Shown one piece after another: positions 53,837 to 63,335 of a stretch of 64,000 nt of DNA (position 1 is the stretch's first letter; each line of letters begins with the position of its first letter). A program made the translations under genes and the position numbers. Source of the DNA: Bacteroidota bacterium (GTDB lineage Bacteria; Bacteroidota; Bacteroidia; Chitinophagales; Saprospiraceae); assembly GCA_029572935.1 (NCBI GenBank), contig JAKQHM010000038.1, positions 38,823-102,822 of the forward strand, given 5' to 3'. The notes under the pieces are model-generated. The model was not told where the DNA came from, made no database searches, and saw only the letters and a list, made by a program, of their open reading frames with translations.

Positions 53837-53853
53837 ACAGATTTGAGATAATC

Positions 53854-53869
53854 TACGAAGGATTTCGTA
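53854..53869. promoter_or_regulatory. Operator of the blaI operon
   Basis: TACGAA-ggat-TTCGTA, a perfect 6-bp inverted repeat 50 bp from the blaI start codon and overlapping the presumed -33 element. The same core occurs at 2006-2023 at the same distance before the M16 gene. Confidence 0.65.
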
Positions 53870-53906
53870 TTTTAAGAAAACTTTAACCCGCCGACCTGAC
53901 CAGGCC

Positions 53907-56540
53907 TTATCGGGTCAGTTTCTGGAAGCTATGTTGTTCCAGACCTTGAAGAGAATACAGTTCAATCAGATAAACCCCATCTGGCAGATCTGACAGCGAC
54001 AACCTCAGTTTGCCGGCTGAACTCTGGCCTTCCAGGCTACTCTTAATTTTTCTACCTAATACATCCGTGATCACGACAGACCGAAGCACCGCATCCGGAT
54101 CCGTTGGACTCAAGATAATTTCTGAATGAGCAGGATTGGGATACAGAATCCATAGATCGGACTTAGGGTCTGAACTCGCCACATTAAGCGGCACAAAGAA
54201 ACTCTTCAAGGCTGTACACCCGTTTGCATCCGTCACTTCCAGATCATAGGTTCCTGCAGGCAGCTCATTGGGATCCAGATTGCCTACTACCTTATAGGTG
54301 TATGGGGGCACACCGCCACTGGAATGCACATTCACTATCCTTCCACGCCCAAAGCCGGGCACTTCCCCTTTGACTTGAATACTGTCGACCACCAGCGGAT
54401 CAAATTGCGGCAAATCAAACTCAAAAGTGGCATCGGTGTTTCGGGATGAAATGATCTGGACACTCACCTTTCCTTTGGCACCCCTCAATACAGAGGAACT
54501 ATCCCCTGTACTCCACATGAACCGAAAGGGTCCGGCTCCGGAAATTGAATCAAGATAGATATCAGTAAGATCGTCGTGACAAAGAATAGGAGGCTCAGTC
54601 CTTGAACGAATCAGATTGGGCACACTACATGGATAATCCAGATCTGCAAAGGCAGTGTCTGAATTGCACGCTCCTGCAGCTCTGAGTATCAGTCTGGCTT
54701 TACCATTGCCACAATCCAGAACCAATGAAATGCTATCCGAATTGATTTTTTGTCCCTGGATTTCCCATTCCAATGCATTTGCATTTTTTGATTCTGAACG
54801 GGCGTTCAGAAATTCAAAATCCAAATCGAAATTCAACTGAGCGGTTGTAATGAAGTTATTCCGAATAGTCACGCTTCCCTTCACTCCCGGAGAATTCATG
54901 TAAAACGTTCCGCTGCCGTTACTCATCAATTGAGTAGCGCAAACCAGGTATTCGTAGGTAGAATCAGTCATGAGACAGCGGTCTGTGAAGCTGAGGTTTC
55001 TTACCTGGGTGGCGATGACCTTAAATTCAGATTCGGATGATGATTTTCGCAAGACGGTATAACCATCTGTGGCATCCGGAGAAGGGCTCCAGCTGAGTTC
55101 TACACGCTCCTGATCTTCGGTCACCATCAGATTGGAAGGAGCCACCAGAGGATACATATTCAGACTTGGGTCGCCCATAAGGCCCATATGAGTGCCTCTC
55201 AGTGCGGTAGGGCTGACGGTATACTGAGCACCATTGTTGTTCATGCTCAATCTCGTACTAAATCCGATGTGGGTGCCGAGTGCCATGTGGTGAAATTGCC
55301 ATCCGGGACGTCCGGCCCACACGCAGGTCAACATGGTACCGCTTGCCAGCACGGATCTGAGAAAATTATTCTGGCTGTCCCAGTCTCCAAAATAACTTCC
55401 AAACAATACGGTGAAAATACCTCTCAGTGAGTCCGTTCCCATCATACCGGTAGTGGAAATTCCTCCGGCCGAAGTATAACTGCCGCCTCCTGCCCCGTAA
55501 GACCAAAGGTGGCTGTTAGCTAACAAAGCTGATCTGTAGTCTCCCTTTGCAACGGAATCCGCACCAAAAAACGGTACGAAATTTTTATAACCCGTCGATC
55601 CAAAAAATTCCGGCTGGAAGTTGAAATTGTCAGTGACTACACCACGACGACCTGCCTTAAATTGTGCGGTACGGAACCTGTGATTCTTATTAAGGTAATT
55701 TCTGAGCAACTGAATTTCCGATTTTCCCAATGCAGGCATATTGAAAAAATCCACTCTTCCCACTTCCAGCTCAACATCGCTGGGCAAATTGCTCTGGTCG
55801 AATTTTCCGTCACCCGGAATGTTTTTATTTTCATTGCGTGCAGGGGTGCTGTTATTGACCGCTACATCGGTCCAGTTCCCATCGATATCGGCGTAATAGG
55901 TATCCGCAGCCCAGGCCCCCTGATGATCCGGATGGCCATCCCAGGCTGTATTTCCGGCGTAAGGCACCGCCACGTGCCCGATGATGAACACCGTAGTGAG
56001 TCCGGGGTTTGTGGTTCTGCGACCTCTGATGGTATTGCGCACCTGGACTGCAGTGGATGTGCCCGGAATATCCTCGCGGATCACATTCCAGCTTTCATTT
56101 TTCAGATCCCCTTCCAATCGCGTCAGTTCCGAAGTAAGACTGTCTTTCACCCTTGCATCTACCAGGATCAGTATGGTCTTTTTGGGCGCCGGCGGGGCAA
56201 TTTTAATACCACCCGTAAAGTATCCAAACCCGCCAATATCATTTCCAGAGCGGTTGACTCGGTATTCATAGGCCTGACCGACCTGGACCGTGGTATCCGT
56301 AAAGGAAGTGGCATCCATTGGCAGGTTGGCTATATTGGCTCCCCACTGTAAAGAACCCAGATTGCGTCTTGTTATAAAATATCTGTTGGCTCCTGCCTCC
56401 GGCACCCATCTTAAAGTAATGGAGGGCTTGTTTTCATCCACCTCAGCATATACACGTACGGAGGCTAGCTGTGACCAATCCTGCGCCTGGATATGCACAC
56501 AAAGCATAAGAAAAACGGAAAAGAGCATTGTAACTTTCAT
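53907..56540 (-). CDS. Gingipain-fold-like (C25-like) T9SS protein, probably inactive
   Basis: An 877-residue exported protein. A signal peptide (LFSVFLMLCVHIQAQ) is followed by a fibronectin-like segment (~25-120) and a domain (~130-470) with a caspase/gingipain-like alternation: TILILVDARVKD, TVFIIGHVAVPYAGN, LEVGRVDFFNMP, LWSYGAGGGSY (~345-355), LFGSYFGDWDS (~379-389). The positions where C25 peptidases carry catalytic His and Cys appear to be Gly/Ala here, so it may be non-catalytic. A fibronectin-type domain (VAPSNLMVTEDQERVELSWSP, in part) and a T9SS sorting domain (LYPNPAHSE to the end) follow. The start is the ATG at 56540. The gingipain comparison is from memory. Confidence 0.6.
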   Translation of the reverse strand: MKVTMLFSVFLMLCVHIQAQDWSQLASVRVYAEVDENKPSITLRWVPEAGANRYFITRRNLGSLQWGANIANLPMDATSFTDTTVQVGQAYEYRVNRSGNDIGGFGYFTGGIKIAPPAPKKTILILVDARVKDSLTSELTRLEGDLKNESWNVIREDIPGTSTAVQVRNTIRGRRTTNPGLTTVFIIGHVAVPYAGNTAWDGHPDHQGAWAADTYYADIDGNWTDVAVNNSTPARNENKNIPGDGKFDQSNLPSDVELEVGRVDFFNMPALGKSEIQLLRNYLNKNHRFRTAQFKAGRRGVVTDNFNFQPEFFGSTGYKNFVPFFGADSVAKGDYRSALLANSHLWSYGAGGGSYTSAGGISTTGMMGTDSLRGIFTVLFGSYFGDWDSQNNFLRSVLASGTMLTCVWAGRPGWQFHHMALGTHIGFSTRLSMNNNGAQYTVSPTALRGTHMGLMGDPSLNMYPLVAPSNLMVTEDQERVELSWSPSPDATDGYTVLRKSSSESEFKVIATQVRNLSFTDRCLMTDSTYEYLVCATQLMSNGSGTFYMNSPGVKGSVTIRNNFITTAQLNFDLDFEFLNARSESKNANALEWEIQGQKINSDSISLVLDCGNGKARLILRAAGACNSDTAFADLDYPCSVPNLIRSRTEPPILCHDDLTDIYLDSISGAGPFRFMWSTGDSSSVLRGAKGKVSVQIISSRNTDATFEFDLPQFDPLVVDSIQVKGEVPGFGRGRIVNVHSSGGVPPYTYKVVGNLDPNELPAGTYDLEVTDANGCTALKSFFVPLNVASSDPKSDLWILYPNPAHSEIILSPTDPDAVLRSVVITDVLGRKIKSSLEGQSSAGKLRLSLSDLPDGVYLIELYSLQGLEQHSFQKLTR

Positions 56541-56556
56541 ATTCGACAATTTAGGA

Positions 56557-56564
56557 CAAATATA
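56557..56564 (-). promoter_or_regulatory. -7 box of the C25-like gene
   Basis: TATATTTG on the minus strand, exact TAnnTTTG, 16 bp before the start codon, in the 53-bp gap after the DUF3109 gene. Confidence 0.4.
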
Positions 56565-56593
56565 ACTCGTAAAAAACAAAAGTGGGCGGCTCA

Positions 56594-57205
56594 TCACAAT
56601 TCCTGTTCGGGTGGTGACTGGGGATGCTTTTCATTTAAATGTCCAGCAGCCGCTTCGAGTTCTTCAAAGAACTCAGCTCCAAAGCCTCTTATGATCGCCT
56701 CTTTCAGAAACTGATAGAGCGGAACTCTGTTTTTCAATCCGCTTGCGCAGGCTGGTTTGCAGATATGCCAGCGGTCATAGTTTAGAAATGTGGCACCCGT
56801 CTGAGGTATGCGGGTCACCCGAATCGGATAGAGGTGACAAGACAATGGCTTTCTGAAATTGATCACGCCATCCTTCCATGCCTTTTCAAAACCACAAAGT
56901 GCAATCCCGGACTCGTCCCGTACCATAAACACGCAGGGTCCGTCCGGCATCAGGGTGGTACCATAAGTATTGGGCTCATCGTAAAAGGTGTAAGGTCCTT
57001 TTTCCTCGATGATGGCTAGAGATTCGGCCGACAGGTAATTTTTAATCCTGGGCAGCAATTCATTAATCTCCAGACATTCGTCCTCGTCCAGTGGAGCTCC
57101 AAAATCGCCATCCACACAACAGGCCCCCTTGCAAATGCTGAGTTCGCATTTGAACCAGGACATCAGCACTTCATCACTCACTACAGTATTCCCAATAATT
57201 ACCAT
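56594..57205 (-). CDS. DUF3109 (YkgJ-like Cys-cluster) protein
   Basis: A 203-residue cytosolic protein recognised as DUF3109 by its Cys pattern: CELSICKGACCVDGDFG near the N-terminus, SCHLYPIRV, and HICKPACASG near the end, with GPCVFMV and ALCGFEKA between. Such spacing suggests an iron-sulfur or zinc centre. The function is unknown. The start is the ATG at 57205; a TTG two codons earlier is less likely. The C25-like gene lies 53 bp downstream with its own -7 box. Confidence 0.82.
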   Translation of the reverse strand: MVIIGNTVVSDEVLMSWFKCELSICKGACCVDGDFGAPLDEDECLEINELLPRIKNYLSAESLAIIEEKGPYTFYDEPNTYGTTLMPDGPCVFMVRDESGIALCGFEKAWKDGVINFRKPLSCHLYPIRVTRIPQTGATFLNYDRWHICKPACASGLKNRVPLYQFLKEAIIRGFGAEFFEELEAAAGHLNEKHPQSPPEQEL

Positions 57206-57317
57206 ACGCAAATGTAATCAATGCATAAAATGTCTTAACCAAATCCTAAGCCGGGTTTAACCAAATTTTTTTAATCCTGACAGGCCTTATTTCGTCCAAC
57301 TATAAAAATCACATACC

Positions 57318-57998
57318 ATGAAAAAAATTCTTTTTTCCCTGGCACTTACCACCCTGAGTTTGAATTTTCTTTCTGCCCAGATAGAAACAGGCATCAGTCT
57401 GGGTCCCTCTGTGAGCAACATGTACGTGGGGGGAGTAAACAATCTGATCCGGGATCCGGACCCATTCGTTGGTTTCAAGGGAGGGGTTCAAATGATTTAC
57501 ACTCCAGTATCCAGCTTCAGCCTCGTCTCCGGTATAAATTATCACAGCACGGGATTTGTGGTCAGACAGGGTCTGGGATTTGAGGTATTCGATATTGAGA
57601 TCCCTGCTGAAGTCAAAGCGATCACCCGGCTGCATTTCCTGGAAATGCCCATACTGGCGCGCCTGAACCTCGGGCAAGGCAAAGTAAAAGCCTATCTGGA
57701 AGCAGGGCCTCAATTGAGCCTGGCAATGGATGGAGAGGTCATCACCCGCGCTAATTTCTTGATCGATTTCAGACTGGGTACGTTTGACATCAACATGAAC
57801 AACTCCAATTTCAGGCAATTCGAGCTGGCAGGGGTAGCAGGTGCCGGACTGAAATGGGATTTGGGGGAAAACATGGGCATGAATCTGGGAATCCAGTATC
57901 TGCATGGTTTTACGGACCTGACCTCAGAACCCATAGTGGATATCCACACCAGCCGCTATGCTGTCTCCGGACAATTGGGAGTACAATATAAATTCTAG
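57318..57998 (+). CDS. PorT-family outer-membrane beta-barrel protein
   Basis: A 226-residue exported protein: signal peptide (to about LSAQ), then a beta barrel of the PorT type (ISLGPSVSNMYVGGVN, YHSTGFVVRQGLGFEVFD, MGMNLGIQYLHGFTDLT) and a terminal strand ending in F. It is the same family and length as the protein at 41323-42003, but the two are clearly diverged. It has its own terminator and its exact role is unknown. Confidence 0.78.
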   Translation: MKKILFSLALTTLSLNFLSAQIETGISLGPSVSNMYVGGVNNLIRDPDPFVGFKGGVQMIYTPVSSFSLVSGINYHSTGFVVRQGLGFEVFDIEIPAEVKAITRLHFLEMPILARLNLGQGKVKAYLEAGPQLSLAMDGEVITRANFLIDFRLGTFDINMNNSNFRQFELAGVAGAGLKWDLGENMGMNLGIQYLHGFTDLTSEPIVDIHTSRYAVSGQLGVQYKF

Positions 57999-58030
57999 CT
58001 ACAAAATTTTATTTCCCTTTCCGTCATCAG

Positions 58031-58060
58031 AAACCTTCCCACTACAGTGGGGAGGTTTTT
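58031..58060 (+). terminator. Intrinsic terminator of the PorT-like gene
   Basis: AAACCTTCCCAC and GTGGGGAGGTTT (one wobble) pair around TACA, followed by a T-run. Confidence 0.8.
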
Positions 58061-58114
58061 AATTGCCCCGGATTCTCAGATCGTAAGCAAAATGTAAAGC
58101 GATAACATTGTTTT

Positions 58115-59455
58115 TCAACTTATCAGCTCACCGATGAGCTCGCCTCGTGAATCAAATCCAGACACACATACACACCGGATGGTATTGGCCATTTCAGGAT
58201 CCGCCTGCGGGACAACGATGCGAAGATAGTTCTCTGAATATCCCTCCAGCCCCCCATGAGGACCTTGCTTGTGCTCCAGCAAGACATTTTGGACAGTTCC
58301 TACGAATGACTGATAAAAGTGATTCTTCTTTTTTAATGAAAGACCTCTGAGCAATTCACTCCTTTTGCTTCGCATAGTATGGGACACCGCTGCCTTCATA
58401 TCAAAAGCAGGAGTGTTTGGCCTTTCGGAATAGGTGAACACATGCAGATAACTCACATCAAGCGAATGTAAAAAATCAAAGCTGTTTTGAAAATGTTGAT
58501 CGGTCTCACCGGGAAATCCGACAATGACATCCACGCCAATGGAGGCATGAGGCATCAGAGATTTGATCCGGGACACTCTGTCCTCGTACAGTTCTCTTTT
58601 ATAGCGACGCTTCATCCAAGCCAACACTTCGTTGTCACCGGACTGCAAGGGCATATGAAAATGAGGCATGAACCTTTTGGATTCAGAGACAAATTCGATC
58701 AGTTCCGGGGTACAAAGGTTTGGCTCGATGGAGGATATCCTGAAACGTTCCACTTCTTCGATTTCGTCAAGCGCCCTTGCGAGATCGATGAACATCGCTT
58801 CCTTTTTGGGACGCACTCCTTCGATTACTTCTGTCCCATTCCCAAAGTCTCCCAGGTTGACACCCGTTAATACAATTTCTTTTACACCCTGTCTGCCAAT
58901 TTCACGGGCCATTTCCAGGATTCTATCCAGGTCTCCGGACCTGGAGCGGCCGCGGGCGAGTGGGATGGTACAAAAGGTACATTTGTAATCACATCCATCC
59001 TGCACTTTGAGAAAGGTGCGGGTGCGGTCTTCTATGGAATAGCTCGGAACAAAATGATTCACTTCTCGTATGTCTCCCGCCATGACGCGGCTGAGGGTAT
59101 TGGAAGGATCCAGGCTTTGCAGATGCTCCAGGATATTAAATTTTTCCGCTGCACCCAACACCATGTTCACACCAGGAATTTCGGCTATCTCCTGAGGTTT
59201 CAGCTGAGCATAACATCCGATGACTACCACACGGGCAGAAGGATTGAGTCTAAGGGCAGAACGGACGGCTTTTCTGCATTTTTTGTCTGCAAGGTCTGTG
59301 ACTGAACAAGTGTTGATCACGCAAACGTCTGCAGCATGATCAAATTCCACTTCTTCATATCCAGCCTGTCTGAACTGCTGACTGATGCCTGAGGTTTCAG
59401 AGAAGTTGAGTTTGCAACCCAGGGTGTGGAAAGAAACAGAACGGCCGGTGGACAA
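58115..59455 (-). CDS. mtaB: tRNA ms2t6A37 methylthiotransferase MtaB
   Basis: A 446-residue radical-SAM enzyme that methylthiolates t6A37 of tRNAs reading ANN codons. The N-terminal UPF0004 domain has three Cys (TLGCKLNF, INTCSVT, VIGCYAQ) for one 4Fe-4S cluster, and the radical-SAM motif is CDYKCTFCTIP for the second. The TRAM part at the end is short or weak, as in MtaB rather than MiaB/RimO. Length and pattern fit MtaB. Confidence 0.9.
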   Translation of the reverse strand: MSTGRSVSFHTLGCKLNFSETSGISQQFRQAGYEEVEFDHAADVCVINTCSVTDLADKKCRKAVRSALRLNPSARVVVIGCYAQLKPQEIAEIPGVNMVLGAAEKFNILEHLQSLDPSNTLSRVMAGDIREVNHFVPSYSIEDRTRTFLKVQDGCDYKCTFCTIPLARGRSRSGDLDRILEMAREIGRQGVKEIVLTGVNLGDFGNGTEVIEGVRPKKEAMFIDLARALDEIEEVERFRISSIEPNLCTPELIEFVSESKRFMPHFHMPLQSGDNEVLAWMKRRYKRELYEDRVSRIKSLMPHASIGVDVIVGFPGETDQHFQNSFDFLHSLDVSYLHVFTYSERPNTPAFDMKAAVSHTMRSKRSELLRGLSLKKKNHFYQSFVGTVQNVLLEHKQGPHGGLEGYSENYLRIVVPQADPEMANTIRCVCVSGFDSRGELIGELIS

Positions 59456-59524
59456 AATTTACTTTTTAGCGTGCAAAAATAATCATTCCATATGGTCTGA
59501 CAAGCACAGGGGTACCAGGATCTG

Positions 59525-59532
59525 CAAAGATA
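59525..59532 (-). promoter_or_regulatory. -7 box of mtaB
   Basis: TATCTTTG on the minus strand, exact TAnnTTTG, 69 bp before the start codon, divergent to the SDR promoter. Confidence 0.45.
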
Positions 59533-59570
59533 CCAGCTATCCCGATGAAAAACCTTTTTCGAAATTAACT

Positions 59571-59578
59571 TAGATTTG
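59571..59578 (+). promoter_or_regulatory. -7 box of the SDR gene
   Basis: TAGATTTG, exact TAnnTTTG, 15 bp before the ATG at 59594. Confidence 0.45.
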
Positions 59579-59593
59579 CAAAAAAGTCAGAAC

Positions 59594-60580
59594 ATGAAAT
59601 ATTTTCTCACAGGTGGAACGGGATTTCTGGGTGGCGTGATCGCCAGAAAACTCAGGGAACAGGGTCATGATCTGATCACCATAGCCAGGAATCCTGATTC
59701 AGCCTCAGGTCTGAAGGAAATCGGAGCGATTGTGATACCCGGAGATGTGAGCGACAAGGAGAGTATGCGAAACGGCATGCAGGGCTGTGATGGGGTCTTT
59801 CACGTGGCCGGATGGTATAAATTAGGCAAAAGATACAGAGGGCAAGGCTACGCCACCAATGTACTGGGCACCCAAAACGTCTTATCCCTTGCAGAAGAAC
59901 TGAAAATTTCAAAAGTAGTATATACCAGCACCCTTGCCATTCATTCTGATACCAAAGGAGTGGAAGCAGACGAAAATTATGTATTCAGGGGAGAGCACCT
60001 GACTGAATATGACCGCACCAAAGCAGAAGCCCATGCAATCGCAAAAGAATTCATAAAAAAGGGATTACCCTTGGTCATTTTACAACCCGGCCTGATTTAT
60101 GGTCCTGACGGAACCAGTCTGAGCGATGACGCCCTCAGGGACTTCCTTAAGGGGAAAATACCTCTGATTCCCAAAAAATGCGCTTATTCCTGTGCCCATG
60201 TAGACGACGTGGCCGATATCCACATCAAGGCGATGGAAACGGCCCCCAAGGGCAGTGTCTACCTGGTATGCGGACCCAGCCACAGCTTTGAAGAGATCGT
60301 GCGTATTGCTTCAGAGCTGACCGGTTTGAAGATGCCTTTGGCCGTTCCACCTTTTGTCCTGCGCATCAGTTCATGGATGGCCGGCCTGGCTGAATTGTTT
60401 TTTACTTTGCCCGATATGTATTCGAGCGAATCCTTGCGCGTGCAGGCGGGTGTCACCTACTTGGGGAATGCCTCCAAAGCAGCAAAAGAGCTGGATTACC
60501 ATCCCCGCGACCTCCGCACGGGTTTAAAACAAACCCTCGAATACGAAATGAAAAAAATGGGGATGAAACCAAGGATCTGA
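59594..60580 (+). CDS. NAD-dependent epimerase/dehydratase (extended SDR)
   Basis: A 328-residue extended short-chain dehydrogenase/reductase. The Rossmann motif is TGGTGFLGG from residue 6, and the catalytic Tyr139-Lys143 pair lies in EYDRTKAEA. HVAGWYKLG and YTSTLAIHSDT are typical dihydroflavonol-reductase-like SDR segments. The substrate is unknown; sterol/flavonoid-reductase relatives and NDP-sugar epimerases share this layout. The start is the ATG at 59594; an in-frame TTG at 59576 lies in the -7 box. The GH113-like gene follows by 21 bp. Confidence 0.85.
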   Translation: MKYFLTGGTGFLGGVIARKLREQGHDLITIARNPDSASGLKEIGAIVIPGDVSDKESMRNGMQGCDGVFHVAGWYKLGKRYRGQGYATNVLGTQNVLSLAEELKISKVVYTSTLAIHSDTKGVEADENYVFRGEHLTEYDRTKAEAHAIAKEFIKKGLPLVILQPGLIYGPDGTSLSDDALRDFLKGKIPLIPKKCAYSCAHVDDVADIHIKAMETAPKGSVYLVCGPSHSFEEIVRIASELTGLKMPLAVPPFVLRISSWMAGLAELFFTLPDMYSSESLRVQAGVTYLGNASKAAKELDYHPRDLRTGLKQTLEYEMKKMGMKPRI

Positions 60581-60601
60581 AGGTTTCAGCAGATCGCTTC
60601 C

Positions 60602-61681
60602 ATGAAAAAAACAGCACTCAGTGGATTAGTTCTAAGCTCCCTTGGCTTGTTGGTCTTTGGGTTCATCAGTTGGTTTAAAACATCTTTGCCTGACCCCGTC
60701 CAAGCTAAAAACCACTCCATTCAGGTGCGGGATTCTGCAGATCGCATACGCGGTGTCAGCTTTGTAGCCCCGCCCAGTCCATTTAAGGGAAATCCTTTTG
60801 AAGATTTAATTTCTAACAACATCAGCTGGATCTCCGTCATCCCCTATGCATTTACACCGCCAGATGATCCCGTCGTCCGCTACGACCAAGTGCATTGGCA
60901 ATGGTGGGGAGAAACAAAACAAGGAGCCCGTGCCACCATTCTGATGGCCCATGAAAATCGAATCAAAGTCATGCTCAAACCCCAGGTTTACATTCCTCGA
61001 GGCTGGACAGGTTCTATGGATTACCAGACTGATGAAGAATGGGAGCATTGGGAGCGGGATTACCAAAGGTACATTCTGGACATGGCCACAATGGCAGAGG
61101 AGACCGGTGTTGAAATATTTTGCATCGGAACTGAATTTTCCGTTTCTGTAAAAAAGAGGCAGCCATTCTGGCATGAGCTGATACGCAAGGTCAGAACTGT
61201 TTACACAGGGAAGATCACCTATTCTGCAAACTGGGACCATTATCGCGACACCCCTTTCTGGGATTATCTCGACTATATAGGGGTCAGTGCCTATTTCCCT
61301 CTTTCCGGGGATCCGACTCCGGAAGTAGATTCACTTAAAACGCTTTGGTTACCCTGGTTGGATCAGATGAAAAAATATTCTGACTCTCTGGGTAAAAAAC
61401 TGCTGTTTACTGAATACGGATACCTTACGGTAGATGGAGCTGCAGGTAAAACCTGGGAACTCGAGAAAAAAATTCGCCAGTTACCCCTCAACCAAAAGGT
61501 TCAGGCAAATGCCTACCAGGCCCTATTTGAAACTTTCTGGCCGGAATCCTTCTGGGCGGGAGGATTTGCCTGGAAATGGTTTCCAGAAGGAGAGGGGCAT
61601 GAGGGTTATCCCGAAAAAGACTACACCCCACAAGGTAAATTAGCCCTCAGTGTGTTGAGCGATTGGTACTCTAAACCCTGA
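60602..61681 (+). CDS. GH113-like glycoside hydrolase
   Basis: A 359-residue exported or membrane-anchored protein: N-terminal hydrophobic segment (LSGLVLSSLGLLVFGFISW) and a TIM-barrel hydrolase. Pattern matches the GH113 (beta-mannanase) group: RGVSFVAPP at the first strand, KVMLKPQVYIPRGWTG, Glu178 in CIGTEFS as likely acid/base, Glu271 in LFTEYGY as likely nucleophile, and GFAWKWFPEG near the end. The substrate is not proven; in Bacteroidota such proteins are often annotated only by fold. The gene runs in the same direction as the SDR gene. Confidence 0.75.
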   Translation: MKKTALSGLVLSSLGLLVFGFISWFKTSLPDPVQAKNHSIQVRDSADRIRGVSFVAPPSPFKGNPFEDLISNNISWISVIPYAFTPPDDPVVRYDQVHWQWWGETKQGARATILMAHENRIKVMLKPQVYIPRGWTGSMDYQTDEEWEHWERDYQRYILDMATMAEETGVEIFCIGTEFSVSVKKRQPFWHELIRKVRTVYTGKITYSANWDHYRDTPFWDYLDYIGVSAYFPLSGDPTPEVDSLKTLWLPWLDQMKKYSDSLGKKLLFTEYGYLTVDGAAGKTWELEKKIRQLPLNQKVQANAYQALFETFWPESFWAGGFAWKWFPEGEGHEGYPEKDYTPQGKLALSVLSDWYSKP

Positions 61682-61781
61682 ATGGAAGTGAAAAAAATAC
61701 AACTTGAGAGCATCCCGATCCTTTCAAAAAATCCCTCAATGAACAAAGAGGCTCAAATCGCTTTATACTTGTCTGTAGTAC

Positions 61782-63275
61782 ATGAGTAAAAAAGCAATTT
61801 GGCTGGTAACTGCGGTCATGGCACTTGCCTTGATTGGCACCGTCATGCTGCAATCCTATTGGATCAACTGGTCCATCAGCCTGAATGAAAAGCAATTTGA
61901 CGATCAGGTGATCAGTGCGCTCAAAAGGGTGGCCGATAAACTCGAAAAGGAAAAAGAAAACTGGGAACTCAGTCAAATTGAAAAATGGATCCGGTCAGGG
62001 GATCGTTCTGAAGAAGACCAGAAGCAGCTTCTCGAATACGCTACGCTCCTCATGAGCAACCAGCTCTCTGCTAACCTGGATTCCACCACACATGTCCAAA
62101 TGGACCCCAGCTTGTCCTGGGATAAAAAGAAACAGATCGTCGAGATGATCGATCGCGAACGCCGCATTCACCCGGCCCGTCTGGAGCAGAGAATCAACCC
62201 CAGTTCTTTGTCAGCCCTACTTCGGCAGGAATTCAAAGAGCTTGACATAGATCTTAAATACACCTGGGGCGTTTATGACAATTCTTCTGAAAGCTTTGTC
62301 ATCCTCAATGAAAATTACGTAGTTGGCCTTAGAGAGAAACCAAAGGCTTCCCGTGCGGATCTGGATCCAAATCAAATACTCAAGGAAACTTCCTACAAGG
62401 TCGCGCTTTTCTCGAGTGCTGCTGGATCTCCGGGTACACTCAAAGTGATCTTTCCCAAAAAGACCTCCTGGCTGAGAAGAAACGTAATTCCTCTGGTGAT
62501 TCTATCGGTCGTGCTCACGAGTCTGATACTGGGCTGCTTTATTTACGTGGTATGGGTAATATTCAGACAGAAAAAACTCTCCGAAATAAAAAATGATTTC
62601 GTCAATAACATGACCCACGAATTCAAAACGCCCATCGCCACCATATCTCTCGCCTCTGATTCCATCTTATCGCCTTCGATCATTCAGTCACCTGACAAGA
62701 TCCGGAAATTCATGGACATCATCAAGCAGGAAAACAGGAGAATGCTGAGTCAGGTAGAAAAGGTGCTTCAGATGGCACTTTTGGATAAGCAGGATTTTCA
62801 GTTAAACAAGAGATCCCTCAATTTACATGACATCATCCTGGAAGCAGTTCAGAATATCAATCTCCAGGTCACCCAGCGCGGGGGACAGATCGTCACAGAA
62901 CTGGATGCTTCAGATCCCCTGGTCTATGCAGATCATACACATCTGACCAACATCATTTATAACCTCCTGGACAATGCAAACAAATATTCTCCGGAGGCTC
63001 CCGAGATCTGTGTCAAGACCTCCAATGTGAAAAAAGGAATTCTGATCAAGGTCCTGGACAAAGGAATTGGCATGAGCCGCGAAAACATCAAACTCATCTT
63101 TGAAAAGTTTTACCGGGTACCCACCGGCAATGTGCATAATGTAAAAGGCTTTGGACTGGGTCTAAGTTATGTAAAGGCGATGGTGCAAGCCCATGGTGGT
63201 CAAATTGAGGTGGAAAGCGAACCTGGCAAAGGAAGCCAGTTTATCATCTTCCTTCCCCAAAATCCTAAAAAATGA
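61782..63275 (+). CDS. Sensor histidine kinase, RprX-like (second copy)
   Basis: A 497-residue membrane kinase: TM1 about residues 5-25, a ~200-residue periplasmic part, TM2 about 230-255, no HAMP, then HisKA (NNMTHEFKTP, His279). Boxes N (NLLDNANKYS), G1 (DKGIGMS), F (FEKFYRVPTG) and G2 (GFGLGLSYVK) are intact. Its HisKA and ATPase boxes are close to those of the kinase at 20674-21948, so the two are paralogues with different sensor domains. The regulator gene follows 60 bp downstream. Confidence 0.9.
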   Translation: MSKKAIWLVTAVMALALIGTVMLQSYWINWSISLNEKQFDDQVISALKRVADKLEKEKENWELSQIEKWIRSGDRSEEDQKQLLEYATLLMSNQLSANLDSTTHVQMDPSLSWDKKKQIVEMIDRERRIHPARLEQRINPSSLSALLRQEFKELDIDLKYTWGVYDNSSESFVILNENYVVGLREKPKASRADLDPNQILKETSYKVALFSSAAGSPGTLKVIFPKKTSWLRRNVIPLVILSVVLTSLILGCFIYVVWVIFRQKKLSEIKNDFVNNMTHEFKTPIATISLASDSILSPSIIQSPDKIRKFMDIIKQENRRMLSQVEKVLQMALLDKQDFQLNKRSLNLHDIILEAVQNINLQVTQRGGQIVTELDASDPLVYADHTHLTNIIYNLLDNANKYSPEAPEICVKTSNVKKGILIKVLDKGIGMSRENIKLIFEKFYRVPTGNVHNVKGFGLGLSYVKAMVQAHGGQIEVESEPGKGSQFIIFLPQNPKK

Positions 63276-63335
63276 ACAATCCATGAATATTTTCATCTTT
63301 TAAACGTTAATTGAATTAATCCAACGGACCTGTAT

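Noticed and set aside
55662..56351. 229-codon plus-strand frame opposite the C25-like gene
   Set aside because: Antisense frame with no recognisable protein features; the minus-strand gene has a signal peptide, domains and a T9SS end.
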